The notes under the pieces were generated by a model. It made no database searches and was not told the DNA's origin. It saw only the letters and a program-made list of their open reading frames with translations. From NCBI RefSeq assembly GCF_016863035.1, contig NZ_BOOC01000002.1:124001-188000 (forward strand): a DNA stretch of 64,000 bases, read 5' to 3'. Shown here one piece after another: positions 46,463-54,496 of this stretch (position 1 is the stretch's first letter; each line of letters starts with the position of its first letter). The stretch comes from Microbispora corallina (GTDB lineage: Bacteria; Actinomycetota; Actinomycetes; Streptosporangiales; Streptosporangiaceae). Position numbers and translations under genes: made by a program.

Positions 46463-48183
46463 CGAGCATCGAGCGCTCCCGCTACGCGGCGCTGTACGGC
46501 CCGACGGCCGGCGACCGGGTCCGCCTGGCCGACACCGACCTGTTCATCGAGGTCACCGAGGACCTGTCGGTGGGGCCGGCCGGGGCGGGCGACGAGGCCG
46601 TGTTCGGCGGCGGCAAGGTGATCCGCGAGTCGATGGGCCAGGCCCGCACCACCCGGGCCGAGGGCGCCGCCGACCTCGTGATCACGGGCGCGGTGATCCT
46701 CGACCACTGGGGCGTGGTCAAGGCCGACATCGGTGTGCGCGACGGCCGCATCGTCGCCATCGGCAAGGCCGGCAACCCCGACACGATGGACGGCGTCCAC
46801 CCCGATCTGGTCATCGGCCCGTCGACCGAGATCCTGTCCGGCAACGGGAAGATCGTCACGGCCGGCGCCGTCGACTCCCACGTCCACCTGATCTGTCCCC
46901 AGATCCTCGACGAGGCCCTCGCGTCCGGCGTGACCACGATCGTCGGCGGCGGGACCGGGCCGGCCGAGGGCACGAAGGCCACCACCGTCACCGGGACCTG
47001 GTATCTGGCCCGGATGCTGGAGTCCCTGGACGCGTACCCGGTCAACGTGGCCCTGCTCGGCAAGGGCAACACGGTCAGCGAGGAGGGGCTGCTCGAACAG
47101 CTCAGGGCGGGCGCCTCCGGCTTCAAGCTGCACGAGGACTGGGGCACCACCCCCGCCGCCATCGACGCGTGCCTGCGCGTGTGCGACGCCACGGGCGTCC
47201 AGGTGGCCATCCACACGGACACGCTGAACGAGGCCGGGTTCGTGGAGTCCACGCTGGCGGCCATCGCGGGCCGGGGCATCCACGCCTACCACACCGAGGG
47301 CGCCGGGGGCGGCCACGCGCCCGACATCATCACGGTGGCCTCGCACGCCAACGTGCTGCCGTCGTCCACGAACCCGACCCGGCCGCACACCGTCAACACC
47401 CACCACGAGCACCTGGACATGCTCATGGTGTGCCATCACCTCAACCCGTCGATCCCGGAGGACCTGGCGTTCGCCGAGTCCCGCATCCGGCCCTCGACGA
47501 TGGCGGCCGAGGACGTGCTGCACGACATCGGCGCGATCTCGATGATCGGATCGGACTCACAGGCCATGGGCCGCGTGGGCGAGACCGTCATCCGCACCTG
47601 GCAGACGGCCCACGTCATGAAGCGGCGGCGGGGCGCCCTGCCGGGCGACGGCGCGTACCCGGCCGACAACCTCCGCGCCCGCCGCTACGTGGCCAAGTAC
47701 ACGATCAACCCGGCCGTCGCCCACGGGCTCGACGGGGAGATCGGGTCGGTCGAGGTGGGCAAGCTCGCCGACCTGGTGCTGTGGAGCCCGGCGTTCTTCG
47801 GGGTGAAGCCCGACCTCGTCGTCAAGGGCGGCGTCATCGCCTACGCCCAGATGGGCGACGCCAACGCCTCGATCCCGACGCCCCAGCCGGTGCTGCCCCG
47901 GCCCATGTTCGGCGCGGCGCCGGTGACCGCCGCGGCCACGTCGGTGCACTTCGTCGCGCCGCTGGCGGTGGAGGACGGCCTGGCCGGCCGCCTCGCCGTG
48001 GCGCGCCGGCTCGTGCCGGTCGCCGACGTGCGGGCGCGCCGCAAGGACGCGATGCCGCTGAACGACGCGCTGCCCGACATCCGGGTGGACCCCGACACGT
48101 TCGCCGTACGGGTGGACGGGGAGCTGATCGAGCCCGCCCCGGCCGAGGAGCTGCCGATGGCGCAGCGGTACTTCCTCTTCTGA
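46459..48183 (+). CDS. ureC: urease alpha (catalytic) subunit
   Basis: A 574-residue UreC that hydrolyses urea to ammonia and carbamate. All nickel ligands are present by alignment to the Klebsiella enzyme: H141 and H143 (DSHVHL), carbamylated K223 (GFKLHEDWG), H252, H278 and D366, plus the flap residues C325 and H326 (MVCHHLNPS). Start overlaps ureB. Active enzyme expected once loaded by UreFGD. Confidence 0.98.
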   Translation: MTSIERSRYAALYGPTAGDRVRLADTDLFIEVTEDLSVGPAGAGDEAVFGGGKVIRESMGQARTTRAEGAADLVITGAVILDHWGVVKADIGVRDGRIVAIGKAGNPDTMDGVHPDLVIGPSTEILSGNGKIVTAGAVDSHVHLICPQILDEALASGVTTIVGGGTGPAEGTKATTVTGTWYLARMLESLDAYPVNVALLGKGNTVSEEGLLEQLRAGASGFKLHEDWGTTPAAIDACLRVCDATGVQVAIHTDTLNEAGFVESTLAAIAGRGIHAYHTEGAGGGHAPDIITVASHANVLPSSTNPTRPHTVNTHHEHLDMLMVCHHLNPSIPEDLAFAESRIRPSTMAAEDVLHDIGAISMIGSDSQAMGRVGETVIRTWQTAHVMKRRRGALPGDGAYPADNLRARRYVAKYTINPAVAHGLDGEIGSVEVGKLADLVLWSPAFFGVKPDLVVKGGVIAYAQMGDANASIPTPQPVLPRPMFGAAPVTAAATSVHFVAPLAVEDGLAGRLAVARRLVPVADVRARRKDAMPLNDALPDIRVDPDTFAVRVDGELIEPAPAEELPMAQRYFLF

Positions 48184-48226
48184 GCGGGCGCATGACACGA
48201 GGAACGGCGCGGGAGGAGACAGCCTG

Positions 48227-49186
48227 ATGCACGACAGGTCGTACGGGGACGGCCACGCGCACAGCGGGACGCCGGGGGACGCGGCGCTCCTCCTGCTCGC
48301 CGACTCCCGGCTGCCCGCCGGAGGCCACGCCCATTCGGGCGGCGCCGAGGAGGCGGTGCGGCTGGGCACGATCACGGGCCCGGAGGACCTGGCGCGGTTC
48401 CTCCGGGGCCGGCTCGCCACCACGGGGCTCGTCGCCGCCGCCCTCGCCGCCGCGGCCTGCGAGCTCGCCGCCACCGCGCGCCCGGCGGGCGGCGTCGAGG
48501 GCGAGCAGCCTCGGCGGCTCGGCCTCGGGCACCTCGTCCAGGCGCGGCCGGGCGAGGACGCCGGGGATCCGGCCGAGCCGTGGCGGCGGCTCGACGCGGA
48601 GGCCGACGCGCGCACCGCGTCGCCCGCGCAGCGGCAGGCCGCCCGCACCCAGGGCCGGCTCCTGCTGCGCACGGCCCGGCGGATGTGGCCGTCGCCGGTC
48701 CTCGACGCCCTCGCCGCCGCCGTGCCGGAGGGGCCGCACCATCCGATCGCGCTGGGCGCCGCGGCGGCCGCGGCGGGCTGCGAGCCGTACCAGGCGGCGC
48801 TCGCGGCCGCGTACTCCTCGGTGACCGGCCCGGCCACCGCCGCCGTGCGGCTGCTCGGGCTCGACCCTGTCACCGTGCACCGGCTGCTCGCCGACCTCGC
48901 CCCGGCGCTCAACGACGCCGCGCACGCCGCCTGCGCGTCCCTGATGGACGCCGTGGTGATGGACGCGGGGGTCGTGGACACGGGGCTCGGGGACGCCGGG
49001 CCTGTGGACGCGGGACCTGGGGACGCGGACGGCGGCGATCCGCTCACCGCCGATCCCCTGGACCCGGACTTCCCGGCCGGGCCGAGGGGGTCGGGCTGGC
49101 CGGCGCTGCCCGGCCACGCCGCACCGATGCTCGACCTCCTCGCGGAGGGCCATCTGAAGAACGCGATGAAGCTGTTCGTCTCCTGA
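48227..49186 (+). CDS. ureF: urease accessory protein UreF with two insertions
   Basis: A 319-residue UreF, which with UreD and UreG delivers nickel to apo-urease. [23 protein letters not shown] and [28 protein letters not shown] are UreF motifs, and the end [19 protein letters not shown] is typical. Usual UreF is about 220 residues; the extra length comes from a basic insert at about 85-125 and an Asp/Gly-rich insert at about 242-292 made of degenerate [20 protein letters not shown] repeats. GGAGGAG ribosome site. Confidence 0.93.
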   Translation: MHDRSYGDGHAHSGTPGDAALLLLADSRLPAGGHAHSGGAEEAVRLGTITGPEDLARFLRGRLATTGLVAAALAAAACELAATARPAGGVEGEQPRRLGLGHLVQARPGEDAGDPAEPWRRLDAEADARTASPAQRQAARTQGRLLLRTARRMWPSPVLDALAAAVPEGPHHPIALGAAAAAAGCEPYQAALAAAYSSVTGPATAAVRLLGLDPVTVHRLLADLAPALNDAAHAACASLMDAVVMDAGVVDTGLGDAGPVDAGPGDADGGDPLTADPLDPDFPAGPRGSGWPALPGHAAPMLDLLAEGHLKNAMKLFVS

Positions 49187-49233
49187 CGTCCCGAGCCGTC
49201 CGACGGCTCCCGAGCAAAGGACAGGTCCACCAT

Positions 49234-49947
49234 ATGGGTGCTCACCACGACGACCTCCACGACGCCGCGGAACCGCACGGTCGCGCGCTCCGCCTCGGCA
49301 TCGGCGGGCCGGTCGGCAGCGGCAAGACCGCCCTCGTGGCGGCCCTGTGCCGCAGCCTCGGCCCCTCGATGCGGCTGGGGGTCGTGACGAACGACATCTA
49401 CACGACCGAGGACGCCGACTTCCTGCGCCGCGCCGGGGTGATCGATCCCGAGCGCATCCTCGCCGTCCAGACCGGGTGCTGCCCCCACACGGCGATCCGG
49501 GACGACATCGCGGCCAACCTCGACGCGGTCGAGACGCTGGAGGAGCGGTTCGGCCCGCTCGACCTGGTGATCGTGGAGAGCGGGGGCGACAACCTCACCG
49601 CCACGTTCAGCCGCGGCCTCGCGGACCGGCAGATCTTCGTCCTCGACGTGTCCGGCGGCGACAAGGTGCCCCGCAAGGGCGGGCCCGGGGTCACCTCCGC
49701 CGACCTCCTCGTGGTCAACAAGACCGACCTCGCGCCGTTGGTGGGCGCCGACCTGACCGTGATGTCCCGCGACGCGGCGGCCGTACGGGAGACGAAGCCG
49801 GTGCTGTTCACCTCCATCCGGGAGGACAGGGGCGCCCACTCGGTCGCCGAATGGGTCACGGCCATGGTGGGCGCCTGGCAGCACGACCACGGCGAGCCGG
49901 GGCGTCCCCACTCCCACGAGCACGTGCCGTCCGCCCCCGCCTCCTGA
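49234..49947 (+). CDS. ureG: urease accessory GTPase UreG
   Basis: A 237-residue SIMIBI GTPase that carries nickel: P-loop GGPVGSGKT (24-32), the metal-binding [12 protein letters not shown] motif, ESGGDNL and G4 NKTDLAP. Both ends are histidine-rich ([23 protein letters not shown]), which may store nickel in place of the missing UreE. UreD follows after 5 nt. Confidence 0.97.
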   Translation: MGAHHDDLHDAAEPHGRALRLGIGGPVGSGKTALVAALCRSLGPSMRLGVVTNDIYTTEDADFLRRAGVIDPERILAVQTGCCPHTAIRDDIAANLDAVETLEERFGPLDLVIVESGGDNLTATFSRGLADRQIFVLDVSGGDKVPRKGGPGVTSADLLVVNKTDLAPLVGADLTVMSRDAAAVRETKPVLFTSIREDRGAHSVAEWVTAMVGAWQHDHGEPGRPHSHEHVPSAPAS

Positions 49948-49952
49948 CCGCC

Positions 49953-50741
49953 GTGGCACGACCGGACCCGGTTCCCGCCTCGGGGGTGGCGGCGCGGGCG
50001 CTGATCAGGACCGCGGCCGCCCGGGGCGGGGGTACGGTGCTGGAGACGATGCGCTCCGACCCTCCGCTCACCCTCCGCAGGACCGGGCCGGAACGCGTCC
50101 ACCTCGTCTCGACCGGGGCCGGTCCGCTCGGGGGCGACCGGCTGGCCCTGGACGTCGACGTCGCCGCGGGCACGTCGCTGGAGGTCCGCTCCGTCGGGGC
50201 GACGCTCGTCCTGCCCGGCGCCGTGCCGGGCCACTCCGTCATGGTCGTGCGCGCCCGCGTAGCGGAGGGCGCGGCGCTGCGCTTCTCCCCCGAGCCGACC
50301 GTGCTCGCCGCCGGATGCGACCACCGCCTGGTCGTACGGCTCTCGCTCGCGCCGGGCGCGACCGTGTTCTGGCGCGAGGAGATCGTCTTCGGACGGCACG
50401 GGGAGCGGCCCGGCCGCTGCCACACCCGGATCGACGTCACCGTGGCCGGGCGCCCGCTGCTGCGGCAGGACCTCCTCGTGGGCGACGCCGCGGTCGACGG
50501 CAGCCCGGCCGTGTACGGCGACGCCCGCTGCGTGGGCTCGACACTGCTGGCCGGACCGGCCTTCGCCCCTCCGGCGCCGGGCGACGGGAAGGACGAACGG
50601 GCGGCCGCCCTGGGGGACGGCTGGGCGGCGCTCCCGCTCGCCGGGCCGGGCGCGCTGGCCTCGGCCGTCGCCGAAGACGCCGTACGGCTGCGTGAGAGGC
50701 TCGAGCGGGCCGAGGACGCCGCGCTCCACATGGCGGTCTAG
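49953..50741 (+). CDS. ureD: urease accessory protein UreD
   Basis: A 262-residue UreD (UreH) that docks UreF-UreG on apo-urease. LVSTGAGPLGGDRLALDVDV and FWREEIVFGRHGERPGRC are family motifs. GTG 49953 lies 5 nt after ureG without a strong ribosome site, so translation is probably coupled. Last gene of ureABCFGD; no ureE is present. Confidence 0.93.
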   Translation: MARPDPVPASGVAARALIRTAAARGGGTVLETMRSDPPLTLRRTGPERVHLVSTGAGPLGGDRLALDVDVAAGTSLEVRSVGATLVLPGAVPGHSVMVVRARVAEGAALRFSPEPTVLAAGCDHRLVVRLSLAPGATVFWREEIVFGRHGERPGRCHTRIDVTVAGRPLLRQDLLVGDAAVDGSPAVYGDARCVGSTLLAGPAFAPPAPGDGKDERAAALGDGWAALPLAGPGALASAVAEDAVRLRERLERAEDAALHMAV

Positions 50742-50847
50742 GAACGCGTGGATGATCCTCCCGATGACCCTGCGCGCGGGGAAGGCCGGGAAGCGCTGAT
50801 CGAGGAACACCTCGACGAGATCACCGGGTTCACGGCAGGATCGTGGG

Positions 50848-51189
50848 ATGACGCACTTTCTCATCTCCTTCCCCAGCGCCGCCATGGTGATCTCGGAGGA
50901 GGACTTTCCCGACGTGGTACGCGACTCCCACGCGGTGATTCAGGAGGCCAAGGACGCCGGCGTGTACGTCTTCGGCGGCGGGATAGACGAAGACGTCGAC
51001 CCCGTCCTCGTGGCCGGTGACGGCACGGTGACGGAGGGCACCTATCCGCAGACCACGCAGTTGAACGGCGGGTACACCATCCTGGACCTGCCCTCCCGCG
51101 AGGCGGCGCTGGAGTGGGCGCAGAAGATCGCGGCCTCCTGCCGCTGCTCGCAGGAGGTCCGGGCGTTCCAGTACGACCCGCTCGCCTGA
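50848..51189 (+). CDS. YCII-related domain protein
   Basis: A 113-residue single-domain protein of the YCII (ferredoxin-like) fold: THFLISFPSAAMVISEEDF, GVYVFGGGIDEDVDP and GGYTILDLPSREAALEWAQKIA. Similar small proteins accompany ECF sigma factors in some actinobacteria, but none is adjacent here. Function unknown. A weak AGGA precedes the ATG. Confidence 0.82.
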   Translation: MTHFLISFPSAAMVISEEDFPDVVRDSHAVIQEAKDAGVYVFGGGIDEDVDPVLVAGDGTVTEGTYPQTTQLNGGYTILDLPSREAALEWAQKIAASCRCSQEVRAFQYDPLA

Positions 51190-51288
51190 CGGGATGCGGT
51201 GGTCCCGAGCGTGTGAAGAGTCAGGAGAAAAGGGGCGCGCCGGGCCGCATGCGGCGTCTTACCGGCAGCACGCCGTAGCCTGGTGATC

Positions 51289-51771
51289 GTGCCGGAACTC
51301 ACCCCGCCGCTCCACGGAACCCCCGGCGGCAGGAGCGCCTGCAGCGTCCTGCTGGCCGTCGGCGTGATCGTCACGGGCCTCGCGCTGGCCGTCACCGCAC
51401 TGCTGCCCTGGGCGGGCGTCACGGCCGAGGTCAGCGTGCTGGACGCCGAGCTGACCCGGGCCGTGCGGGGCGTCGACGCCGGTTCCGGCTGGTTCGTCAT
51501 GGGCGCCGGGATCGCGGCCATGCTGCTCGGGGTGCTCGGCGCGGTGCGCAACTGGCTGTTCACGGGCTTCGCCATCCTGCCCGGGGCTGTGGCGGCCTTC
51601 GCGCTGGCGATGTTCCTCACCGACCCGCAGGACCTGGCCGGGCGGCTCGCCTTCCGCATCCCGGGGGTCGTGAGCGTGCACCCCTCGATCCAGTACGGCT
51701 GGTTCGCCGGCCTGCTGTCCTCGATCGCGGTGGCGGTCCTGGCCGCCGCCGCGTTCCTCCGCCGCCGGTGA
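51289..51771 (+). CDS. four-helix membrane protein of unknown function
   Basis: A 160-residue protein with four hydrophobic helices (about 18-42, 63-83, 88-108, 136-156). No family was recognised beyond a loose likeness to Trp-operon-associated membrane proteins. GTG 51289 follows TAGCCT with 7-nt spacing, so a leaderless start is preferred over GTG 51283. Convergent with era, 22 nt away. Confidence 0.7.
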   Translation: MPELTPPLHGTPGGRSACSVLLAVGVIVTGLALAVTALLPWAGVTAEVSVLDAELTRAVRGVDAGSGWFVMGAGIAAMLLGVLGAVRNWLFTGFAILPGAVAAFALAMFLTDPQDLAGRLAFRIPGVVSVHPSIQYGWFAGLLSSIAVAVLAAAAFLRRR

Positions 51772-51793
51772 CCGGCAGCCGGCGGGACGGGTG

Positions 51794-52696
51794 TCAGTCG
51801 TAGAAGCCGAGGCGGCGCAGCTGCTTGGGGTCGCGCTGCCACTCCTTGGCGACCTTGACCCGCAGGTCCAGGTAGACCCGAGTGCCGAGCAGCGCCTCGA
51901 TCTGCTGCCGGGCGCGGCTGCCGACGTCCTTGAGCCGGGCGCCGCCGGGGCCGATCACGATGGCCTTCTGCGACGGCCGCTCGACGTACATGAACGCGTA
52001 GACGTCGAGCAGGTCGTCGCGGCCCTCCCGGGGGGCCATCTCCTCCACGACCACGGCGATCGAGTGGGGCAGCTCGTCGCGGACACCCTCCAGCGCGGCC
52101 TCCCGGATCAGCTCGGCGACCAGCACCTGCTCCGGCTCGTCGGTCAGCTCGCCCCCCGCGTACAGGGGCGGCGACTCCGGCAGGCGCGCGACGAGCTGGT
52201 CGGCGAGCACGTCGAGCTGCTCGCCGCTCTCGGCCGACACCGGGACGATCTCCTCGAAGGAGGCGAGCGCGGACACGGCGAGCAGCTGCCCGGCGATCTG
52301 CTCCCGGGTGGCCAGGTCGCACTTGGTCACGACGGCCACGACCGGCGTCTTCTTCACGGCGGCGAGCTTGTCCACGATGAACCGGTCGCCCTTGCCGATC
52401 GGCTCGTTCGCCGGGACGCAGAAGCCGATCACGTCGACCTCCGTGAGCGTGGACAGCACGAGGCTGTCGAGCCGCTCGCCCAGCAGCGTACGGGGGCGGT
52501 GGAAGCCGGGCGTGTCGACGATCACCAGCTGGGCCTCCGGCCGGTGGACGATGCCGCGCACGGCCCTTCGGGTGGTCTGGGGCTTGGAGGAGGTGATGGC
52601 GACCTTGGTGCCGACCAGGGCGTTCATCAGCGTCGACTTGCCGACGTTCGGCCTGCCGACGAAGCAGGCGAACCCGGCGCGGAAATCGGGGCTCAC
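51794..52696 (-). CDS. era: GTPase Era
   Basis: A 300-residue ribosome-assembly GTPase that binds the 3' end of 16S rRNA. G1 GRPNVGKST (14-22), G3 DTPG, G4 TKCD and the C-terminal KH domain (IVIGPGGARLKDVGSRA) are complete. GTG 52696 begins one base after the stop of the cytidine-deaminase-like gene, as in other actinobacteria. Confidence 0.97.
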   Translation of the reverse strand: MSPDFRAGFACFVGRPNVGKSTLMNALVGTKVAITSSKPQTTRRAVRGIVHRPEAQLVIVDTPGFHRPRTLLGERLDSLVLSTLTEVDVIGFCVPANEPIGKGDRFIVDKLAAVKKTPVVAVVTKCDLATREQIAGQLLAVSALASFEEIVPVSAESGEQLDVLADQLVARLPESPPLYAGGELTDEPEQVLVAELIREAALEGVRDELPHSIAVVVEEMAPREGRDDLLDVYAFMYVERPSQKAIVIGPGGARLKDVGSRARQQIEALLGTRVYLDLRVKVAKEWQRDPKQLRRLGFYD

Positions 52697-52697
52697 G

Positions 52698-53033
52698 TCA
52701 GATGTACCGGCCCTTCACGGTGCCGTCGGGGGCGGCCAGGAACAGCGTCCCGTTGCCCAGGTCCTCCACGACCGCGAGGTCCTTCTCGTCGGGGTCGTCG
52801 GCGTCGCCGACGATCGCCGCCGCCTCCAGGGACGACGCGCCGCCGGACACCGCCATCGCGACCGCGACCTGCAGGGCGGTCAGCCGCAGCGAGGGGAGCG
52901 CGACCCCGGTCGCGGCGTACGTCCGGCCGGTCTCGTCGCGCACCGCGGCCCCCTCGGGCGAGCCGTTGCGGGCGCGGGCCGAGCGGGCCAGCGTGATGAT
53001 CTTCTGATCCTCGGGGTCGAGCGCATGTGTCAC
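52698..53033 (-). CDS. cytidine deaminase-like protein lacking zinc ligands
   Basis: A 111-residue protein with the cytidine-deaminase-type segments GRTYAATGVALPSLRLTALQVAVAMAVSGG, but without the HAE and PCxxC zinc motifs of active deaminases. The same non-catalytic-looking gene sits next to era in many actinobacteria (by memory). GTG 53033 overlaps the upstream lipoprotein stop (GTGA) and its stop is one base from era, giving tight translational coupling. Role possibly linked to Era or ribosome maturation. Confidence 0.8.
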   Translation of the reverse strand: MTHALDPEDQKIITLARSARARNGSPEGAAVRDETGRTYAATGVALPSLRLTALQVAVAMAVSGGASSLEAAAIVGDADDPDEKDLAVVEDLGNGTLFLAAPDGTVKGRYI

Positions 53034-53713
53034 GGCTCAAGGGTACCGACCTCACGGGCCAGCACATCTGCCAGCGCCCGCGTGAGACGGGCGTCCGGAG
53101 GGGTGAGCCCGGCGTGCACGACCGCGACGAGCGCGTGCCCGGCGCGAAGCACCACGAACTGCATCTCGTACGGGTAGCCGCCGACCCGGCCGACGAGCCT
53201 GCGGGCGGCCGACTCGTCCCCGACGGGAGGCATCGGCAGGTCGGCGGCGGCCAGGCTGTCGGCCTCCGCCGGGGTGTCGCGCTCGACGGCGGCGCAGCCG
53301 TCCATGGCCTCGCGCAGCTCCTCGAACGGCCCGGACGCCTCGCTCCCCTCGTAGGCCGCCAGGCCGACCCCGGCCAGCTCCCCCACGTGCGCGCCCTCGA
53401 ACGTCGCGGCCGTCGTGCCGGCGAGGCCCTCGCGCGGGGGCCGCCCGGACACGGCGTCGAAGACGGCCCGGCAGTCGTGCCCGCGCGGGCGGAACGGCGG
53501 CCGCCACGGGGACCGGACGCGGGCCGACAGGCCCTCGGGCAGCTCGTCCAGCGCCGACAGCAGTGTGCGCAACTCGACGGCCTGGGCGGTCGCCCGGGCC
53601 GAGGCGTACGTCGGCAGGCCCGCGCCGCAGGCCCCCGTCGCCGTGAGCAGGCCACCCGCGACCGCGGCGCGGACGAGCCGCGAACCCGCGCACCGCATGC
53701 CGGTCATCCGCAT
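53030..53713 (-). CDS. lipoprotein with PknH-like sensor-type domain
   Basis: A 227-residue exported protein. ATG 53713 follows GAGGGGTGGG. The signal sequence ends in a lipobox-like TGAC (C29). Two cysteines in the soluble part (in GHDCRAVF and MDGCAAVE) could form a disulfide as in PknH-type extracellular domains, a weak resemblance. It is the first gene of a lipoprotein - deaminase-like - era operon, an unusual neighbour for era. Confidence 0.65.
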   Translation of the reverse strand: MRMTGMRCAGSRLVRAAVAGGLLTATGACGAGLPTYASARATAQAVELRTLLSALDELPEGLSARVRSPWRPPFRPRGHDCRAVFDAVSGRPPREGLAGTTAATFEGAHVGELAGVGLAAYEGSEASGPFEELREAMDGCAAVERDTPAEADSLAAADLPMPPVGDESAARRLVGRVGGYPYEMQFVVLRAGHALVAVVHAGLTPPDARLTRALADVLAREVGTLEP

Positions 53714-54087
53714 CCCACCCCTCGCCCCCACGGCCGCGCGAGGCGGCCGGGCGGACACTCTCCGTCGAGCGTCCGTTGCCGAGGGTTGTCCTTCCCTTGG
53801 GCGGCGCACGGCAATCACGTGCCGTGACCGAGCGGTACGCGCCCCAATCAATACGGGCTCTCACCCGGATGGTGAGAGCCCGTACCGACCACAGTTCCCC
53901 CAGAGAGCGACCGGCGCGCCGCGAACCCCTCCCGGCGCCCCGGACTCCCCTTCCAGCGCCCCGAACCCCTCCCGGGCGCCGGTTCAACAGTGGCCTCCCG
54001 CACTTGCAGAACACTTGAAGGCGGCTTGCACACGCCCCGCCGCGGCCGCCCAAGGAGCCTCCAACCGGCGGCGGCCAGCATGTCGGG
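53714..54087. other. 374-bp gene-free region with a perfect 14-bp hairpin
   Basis: Between divergent genes. CACGGCA-N6-TGCCGTG (53807-53826) is a possible operator. TACGGGCTCTCACC (53852-53865) and GGTGAGAGCCCGTA (53871-53884) form a perfect 14-bp stem with loop CGGAT, far stronger than most terminators here although no annotated gene ends nearby. Imperfect direct repeats around GAACCCCTCCC (53929-54000) follow. No coding frame was recognised; the hairpin might end a small RNA or act in the 5' UTR of a neighbour. Confidence 0.5.
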
Positions 54088-54489
54088 ATGACCAGCGAAC
54101 TCGAGCGGCGCCTGGACGAGATCCTCGTCCGGGGCACGCTCATGCACCTCGCCACCCTGCGGCCCGACGGCTCGCCCTCGATGTGCACGCTCGGGTACCA
54201 GGCGACCTTCTCTCCCGACCGGCTCTACTTCGTGTCCGGCCCGGACCTCCCCCACGCCCGCGACCTGCGGTCCGACAGCCGGGTCGCCGGGTGCGTCGTG
54301 GCCGACGGCTTCGAGGTCGTCGCGTTCACCGCCGCGGCGCGGGAGCTTCCCCCCGGCTCCCCCGCGCCCCGGCCCGTACCGCTGTCGCCGGGCGAGCGGC
54401 TGTACCGCCTCGACGTGACCGAATGGGTGCTGCTCGAACGGGGACCGGGGGCGGGCGTCGTCCGCAGGGTGGTGCCGGCGCGCCCCTGA
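54088..54489 (+). CDS. pyridoxamine 5'-phosphate oxidase-like flavin/F420-binding protein
   Basis: A 133-residue split-beta-barrel protein: GTLMHLATLRPDGSPSMCTLGYQATFSPDRLYFV, then ARDLRSDSRVAGCVV, as in the PPOX family that binds FMN, F420 or heme. No substrate can be named. Its stop is 7 nt from the convergent SARP gene; with the SARP gene it interrupts the era-corC neighbourhood. Confidence 0.8.
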   Translation: MTSELERRLDEILVRGTLMHLATLRPDGSPSMCTLGYQATFSPDRLYFVSGPDLPHARDLRSDSRVAGCVVADGFEVVAFTAAARELPPGSPAPRPVPLSPGERLYRLDVTEWVLLERGPGAGVVRRVVPARP

Positions 54490-54496
54490 CCCTCGG

